In this document: piece after piece, positions 61,201 to 64,000 of the stretch
Layout: every line of letters begins with the position of its first letter
Numbering within the stretch: the first letter of the stretch is position 1
Origin: Mucilaginibacter sp. SJ
GTDB taxonomy: Bacteria > Bacteroidota > Bacteroidia > Sphingobacteriales > Sphingobacteriaceae
Length of the DNA: 64,000 nucleotides
Reading direction: 5' to 3'
Assembly: GCF_028993635.1 (NCBI RefSeq)
Contig: NZ_CP118631.1
Span: forward strand, 2,356,001 to 2,420,000
Translations under genes and position numbers: made by a program
The notes under the pieces: model-generated
Told to the model about the DNA's origin: nothing
Database searches by the model: none
Seen by the model: the letters and a program-made list of their open reading frames with translations, nothing else

Positions 61201-62454
61201 ATTATCGGTGATGCTGCCGGGTTGCCCGTCTGCTTTGTATTGCTTTATCAGGGTGCCGTTGTGGCTGGTTTTGTAGATCCCCTCTCCATCAGTGCCCAGC
61301 CATAAAAAGCCGTCGCGATCCTGGCACAGGCCATAAAATCTCACCAAGCTTTCGCCGCTGGCCCCATATCGCTTTTTAGCAATCTTTGAAAATTTCTCCT
61401 TGATGCTGCTCACCATGTAGATACCATCGCCATAGGTACCTACCCAAACATTTTTATCCTTATCTATATAAAGCGTTTGAACAGAGCGTTGCGTAAGGTA
61501 ATACCCGTCATCGCCGGTTACCGGCTGCAGGAAAAAATTATTAGTGTTATAACCGGGGTTTGTGCCAATGTTAACTTTAAACAGACCACCATCTTGCAGA
61601 CCTACAAGTAATTGCTTATCACTATCCTCAATAACTGATATGTATCGTTTACTTTTAATACCCTGCTGACTGGTTTGCAGTAAGGTAAATTTATTTGATT
61701 GCCTGTTGTAGTAGCCGAGCCCGCTTCCGGTTGCTATCCACATGTTGTGAAAATGATCCTCAAAAATATCATTGATGCGGGTACCCGGCAGGTTGGCTAT
61801 TGGAGGGCCTATGCCGGCAAGGTTGGCTATCACACCATCCTTATGACTAAAAACATTGATGCTGCCTTCCTGCGTACCTACCCATATCAGTCCCTTTGAA
61901 TCTTCGTACAAACAGAGCACCCTGTTGCTTGACAGCCGGGATAAATTGGCCTGAGTGTAGTTAATAACTTTTGCCGATTTGGTATTGAAATAAGAAAAGC
62001 CCTGCCCGTAGGATGTGATCCATAAATTACCATCGTGGCTTTGAATAATATTACTGATATCGTTTTTGACGGCCCTGTTAGAAGTGAATTTATAATGGAT
62101 AAACTTTTCTGTACGGCTATCAAATTTGCTGAGGCCGTTTCTTGATGAAACCCAGATGCTGCCATGAACATCGCACAAAACCTTTTGTACATAATTACTG
62201 GCCAGCGCAGTTGAATCGCCCAGGCGCGATTTAAAAACCTTAAAAGTTGTACCGTCAAAACGATTGAGCCCATCATTGGTGGCAAACCACATAAAACCCT
62301 TATCATCCTGTGTAATGCTATTTACAATACCAAAAGAAAGACCATTTTTTAAAGAATAGTTGAGGATCTTATTTTTGATGGGCGACTGGGCATGGGCCAA
62401 GGAAATGATCAAAAAAAGAACAATGCAGCAAAAGGATCCCTTTTTCATTAACAA
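58261..62454 (-). CDS. Hybrid two-component system regulator (sensor-kinase-receiver-AraC)
   Basis: A 1397-residue one-protein signalling system. After a signal peptide, about 14 two-component-propeller repeats (residues about 30-730; NGLSFGIVNSITQDDKGFMW, LWIGTEGDGLISYD) and a Y_Y_Y domain (about 740-800) form the periplasmic sensor; a transmembrane helix is at about 811-834. The kinase has phospho-His near residue 866 in NISHEFRTPLTLI and N-box NLISNALKFTPE. The receiver has phospho-Asp near 1179 in VISDVMMQG. The AraC output domain is at about 1290-1380 (LAAEIGMSHSNLYKRI). Such sensors bind an oligosaccharide and activate the adjacent SusC/SusD locus. Confidence 0.95.
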   Translation of the reverse strand: MLMKKGSFCCIVLFLIISLAHAQSPIKNKILNYSLKNGLSFGIVNSITQDDKGFMWFATNDGLNRFDGTTFKVFKSRLGDSTALASNYVQKVLCDVHGSIWVSSRNGLSKFDSRTEKFIHYKFTSNRAVKNDISNIIQSHDGNLWITSYGQGFSYFNTKSAKVINYTQANLSRLSSNRVLCLYEDSKGLIWVGTQEGSINVFSHKDGVIANLAGIGPPIANLPGTRINDIFEDHFHNMWIATGSGLGYYNRQSNKFTLLQTSQQGIKSKRYISVIEDSDKQLLVGLQDGGLFKVNIGTNPGYNTNNFFLQPVTGDDGYYLTQRSVQTLYIDKDKNVWVGTYGDGIYMVSSIKEKFSKIAKKRYGASGESLVRFYGLCQDRDGFLWLGTDGEGIYKTSHNGTLIKQYKADGQPGSITDNAILFGYTDQDGNLWFGTYAKGLLQYNKKTDSFVNYAHSQANNKSLGGNDVRVIYQDMHKNLWIGTNGGGLCLFNSVTKTFTNYTPANSGLTSYDVRSIAEDDKGNLWVGTYGGGLDFYNAGQKKFSRYFKPTDEKSNLPGQVIFSLHPDKQHRLWIGTEGDGLISYDLQNRVFKKFNETNGLANNTVSAIKESSDGSLWLSTNKGLSNLNVRNNKILNYDQSDGLQAGQFNAGSVLFDSANGLMYFGGTEGLNFFDPGKVNQSDYKPKVIITGLQIFGKQVEVGGLDKDRTVLPEAINQARQITLQPDQSVFSIQYASLNYTYPDKGGFAYKLDGLDKTWNYVGDQRLATYRYLEPGEYTFRVKASNQDGLWFDNYATLQVKILPPWYKTWWAYLIYIAAAGVVTYYYILYRNRQTRLKYEVKVAQLSAEKDKELNERKLSFFTNISHEFRTPLTLIINPVKDMLFGKGEATDDAGNLHIIYRNARRLLSLVDQLLLFRKAESDTDKLKIVRLNIVSLCHEVFLCFSHQARTKHIQFDFVSQRDAIEIYADREKMEIALFNLISNALKFTPEYGIVTCTIADFNDKITIGIKDSGCGIAEGTGDQLFGKFYQLQNSAPMAGGFGIGLYLVKAFIENHKGSISYTSQQGQGTVFHVSLLKGREHFGQQFVFEDVAETSVFLDELMENKGELAAVETESAVTAKSPEALSSDTKTMLLIDDNQQIRTYLKQIFSGEFEIFEADNGTDGLELAYHLVPDIVISDVMMQGLSGIEVCSRIKEDPVLNHIPVILLTASSSPEIKLKGIEGGADDYISKPFEKEILVARVNGILKSRNNLQKYFYNEITLNKSNDLKISQEYKEFLEKCLQIVEQHLTDPDFSIKTLAAEIGMSHSNLYKRIKSISGQSANSFIRFIRLRKAAEILLTTDSTVYETAYKVGLNDLKYFREQFNKLFGINPSDYIKKYRKPFHNNYNVNRDVIKEN

Positions 62455-62623
62455 ATTGCAGGCTGTGAATTACACAAATAATTGGAAGATTAAAGCTACC
62501 TAATTAATTGTAAAGTAAACAATAATATTACAAAAATGTAAAATACCCGTTACATTAAGGAGAGATTTGCTTATTCAGGCACATAGAAAATTATCAGTCC
62601 GGCATTATTTACAATGGCGATCA

Positions 62624-63163
62624 CTACACATTGGTGATCTGTAATTGCTGATAATGATCCATTACCTCGTCGAAACATATGGCGAGCCACCTGGTATAAT
62701 CGCCCGGGTTTTCTTTCAGGTCGGCTGCCAGCAGGGCCATGGTTACATATTTAAATGAAGATACTTCCTCATGGTCAGGCGTCGGTAAGGCATCGGTGAC
62801 GCCAAAAAACACGTGATCGTATTCATTTTCAACCAGGTCATCCTGGATAACTGCACAGTATACAAAAGAAAATACAAAGTTAAGTTCGGCGGCTATTCCC
62901 ATCTCCTCCTGTAACCTGCGGTGCGCTGCTTTAAGTGTGACTTCACCGGGCCTTGGATGGCTGCAACAAGTGTTTGTCCATTTACCGCCCGAGTGGTATT
63001 TGCCGCCCGCCCGCTGCTGTAGCAGGAGCTCCCCTTTTTTGTTAAAAATAAAAACTGAAAACGCACGATGCAGGCTCCCCTGAAGGTGTGCCTCCATTTT
63101 TTCCATAGTACCAATTTCCTGATCATCGCGATCAACCAAAATCACGGTTTCTTCTATCTTCAC
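62624..63163 (-). CDS. idi: Isopentenyl-diphosphate delta-isomerase, type 1
   Basis: A 179-residue Nudix-fold enzyme that interconverts isopentenyl and dimethylallyl diphosphate in the cytoplasm. The catalytic cysteine is in TNTCCSHPRPGE and the catalytic glutamate in ENEYDHVFFG; the Nudix-like helix is AAHRRLQEEMGI. The start is a GTG at 63163: an in-frame TAG lies two codons upstream and no earlier ATG exists. Length agrees with bacterial type 1 enzymes. It sits alone between the regulator and a SusD-like gene, all on the - strand, with no functional link to either. Confidence 0.92.
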   Translation of the reverse strand: MKIEETVILVDRDDQEIGTMEKMEAHLQGSLHRAFSVFIFNKKGELLLQQRAGGKYHSGGKWTNTCCSHPRPGEVTLKAAHRRLQEEMGIAAELNFVFSFVYCAVIQDDLVENEYDHVFFGVTDALPTPDHEEVSSFKYVTMALLAADLKENPGDYTRWLAICFDEVMDHYQQLQITNV

Positions 63164-63286
63164 TCGCTATAATTTGTTGTTACTTTCCTGATGAGAAACG
63201 CTAATCTCCGGAATTTCTTGTCATTTTTTGTTAATCCTAAAAACAGGACCAAAGCCATGCCACAAATTTCAGCTTTATTTTCAATA

Positions 63287-63320
63287 AAAAACGGATTTCC
63301 CTTAGGAGAAACCCGTTTTT
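63287..63320 (-). terminator. Terminator after the partial SusD-like gene
   Basis: A 13-bp stem with one mismatch, AAAAACGGATTTC / GAAACCCGTTTTT, followed on the - strand by a T-rich run. It lies 28 bp after the SusD-like stop. Confidence 0.75.
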
Positions 63321-63348
63321 CAGTTTTATTTTACGAAGTGACGCTTGC

Positions 63349-64000
63349 TTAGTTTACATCAAACCAAAGTTTGGTGGTAAGGGCATCGGCACCCTGTGCA
63401 GCAACTGCAGCCTGGTAATTTGTTTTGTTTAACGATTGTTCGGTGCCGGGGTAAATAAACCTTACCGGTATTTTACCATTCAGCGTACCTGCTACCGCTG
63501 GTTGCAATTGCGGATAATCAAGCCTGCGCCATTCGGTCCAGCCTTCAAATCCCTGGCCAAACAGGGCTAACCATTTTTGCTCGCCAATTGATTTTTTATA
63601 GTTAGATGCATCGTATTTAACTGCCGGCTGTGCCATATAAGTAGCGATATCAGCCGAAGTAATACTGTATTGTGTCAACGCAGCAGTAACCGCCTGACCG
63701 TATAATGAAGCGGCATCTTCGGCAGTAAAACCACGTGCAGCGGCCTCTGCCCTGTCAAACAAGCTTTCTGCATAGCTTAATATTACAGCAGGGGCATGAG
63801 GTGCCCTGAAGTAAGCGCCCGGTTTAGAAGTTTTGGTGAAGCCGTAATTGCTGGCATCGCCCACCAACAAACCGTTTGGCAAGCCAACATAATTTTGAGG
63901 CGTGGCATCCTGTGTTTTAGCGGCATATATTGATAAGCGGGGGTCATTAAGTGCAAACAACTTATCTACTATGGTTTTGCTGATGCGGTAATCATCACGG
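63349..64000 (-). CDS. SusD-like 2 lipoprotein, C-terminal part (partial)
   Basis: The frame is open to the window edge, so at least 217 C-terminal residues are present and the N-terminus lies beyond base 64000. A TTG at 63960 could be read as a start, but residues upstream of it (RDDYRISKTIVDK) continue the SusD-like 2 pattern before FALNDPRLSIYA. Other landmarks are SYAESLFDRAEAAARGF, QKWLALFGQGFEGWTEWRRLDYPQL and FIYPGTEQSLN. It will pair with a SusC gene outside the window. It belongs to the same subfamily as the SusD-like gene at 35.2 kb. Confidence 0.88.
   Translation of the reverse strand, partial: RDDYRISKTIVDKLFALNDPRLSIYAAKTQDATPQNYVGLPNGLLVGDASNYGFTKTSKPGAYFRAPHAPAVILSYAESLFDRAEAAARGFTAEDAASLYGQAVTAALTQYSITSADIATYMAQPAVKYDASNYKKSIGEQKWLALFGQGFEGWTEWRRLDYPQLQPAVAGTLNGKIPVRFIYPGTEQSLNKTNYQAAVAAQGADALTTKLWFDVN

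Noticed and set aside
63349..63960. Complete small SusD-like gene starting at the TTG at 63960
   Set aside because: The same frame continues with SusD-type residues to the window edge, so the gene is cut by the window and not short.

Overview
The window comes from a Bacteroidota genome, most likely a Sphingobacteriaceae such as Mucilaginibacter or Pedobacter. The evidence is SusC/SusD pairs, a hybrid two-component sensor, gldKLMN-type type IX secretion genes, a Bacteroidota histone H1-like gene, TAnnTTTG promoters and a high density of secreted glycoside hydrolases. The genus is inferred from gene content only. I saw no rRNA, tRNA, CRISPR array, transposase or prophage genes.

Region 1 (1-9.5 kb, + strand): the end of a LytS-type kinase with its LytTR regulator, and a lone receiver-domain protein. 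A tight operon follows: PqqD-like protein, ATP-grasp ligase, PLP group III decarboxylase, a urea-transporter/M23-peptidase fusion, a TPR/outer-membrane-barrel protein and a TPR protein. This looks like an uncharacterised biosynthesis-and-envelope system. A lipoprotein with three PepSY-like repeats follows.

Region 2 (9.7-14.9 kb, - strand): a type IX secretion/gliding motor operon in the order gldK-gldN-(small barrel)-gldL-gldM, not the usual gldKLMN.

Region 3 (15.1-44.8 kb): mostly - strand. It holds a large GH43 enzyme, an S9 prolyl-type peptidase, an aminopeptidase P, an alpha-ketoglutarate semialdehyde dehydrogenase, a GH27 enzyme, an APC permease, a DUF885 peptidase-like protein and an AraC regulator. 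Next come the other three enzymes of trans-4-hydroxyproline catabolism (oxidase, epimerase, deaminase), lying directly downstream of a SusC/SusD pair. Divergent from that pair are two beta-L-arabinofuranosidase-type enzymes (GH146-like and GH127). Together these could strip arabinose and galactose from plant hydroxyproline-rich glycoproteins (extensins, arabinogalactan proteins), import and cut the proline-rich peptides, and burn the hydroxyproline to 2-oxoglutarate. I regard this as the best candidate for an undescribed system.

Region 4 (45-62.5 kb): a histone H1-like gene, then a polysaccharide utilisation locus on the - strand: SusC, SusD, GH5 with ricin-type lectin repeats, GH30, GH2 and GH35, with hairpins after SusD and after GH5. 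A hybrid two-component regulator lies upstream. The enzyme set fits a galactan or arabinogalactan side chain. The window ends with idi (isopentenyl-diphosphate isomerase) and the 3' part of another SusD-like gene.

Intergenic DNA carries a distinctive repeat: seven 35-bp arrays, each of five 7-bp units, plus three separate inverted-repeat (MITE-like) elements.
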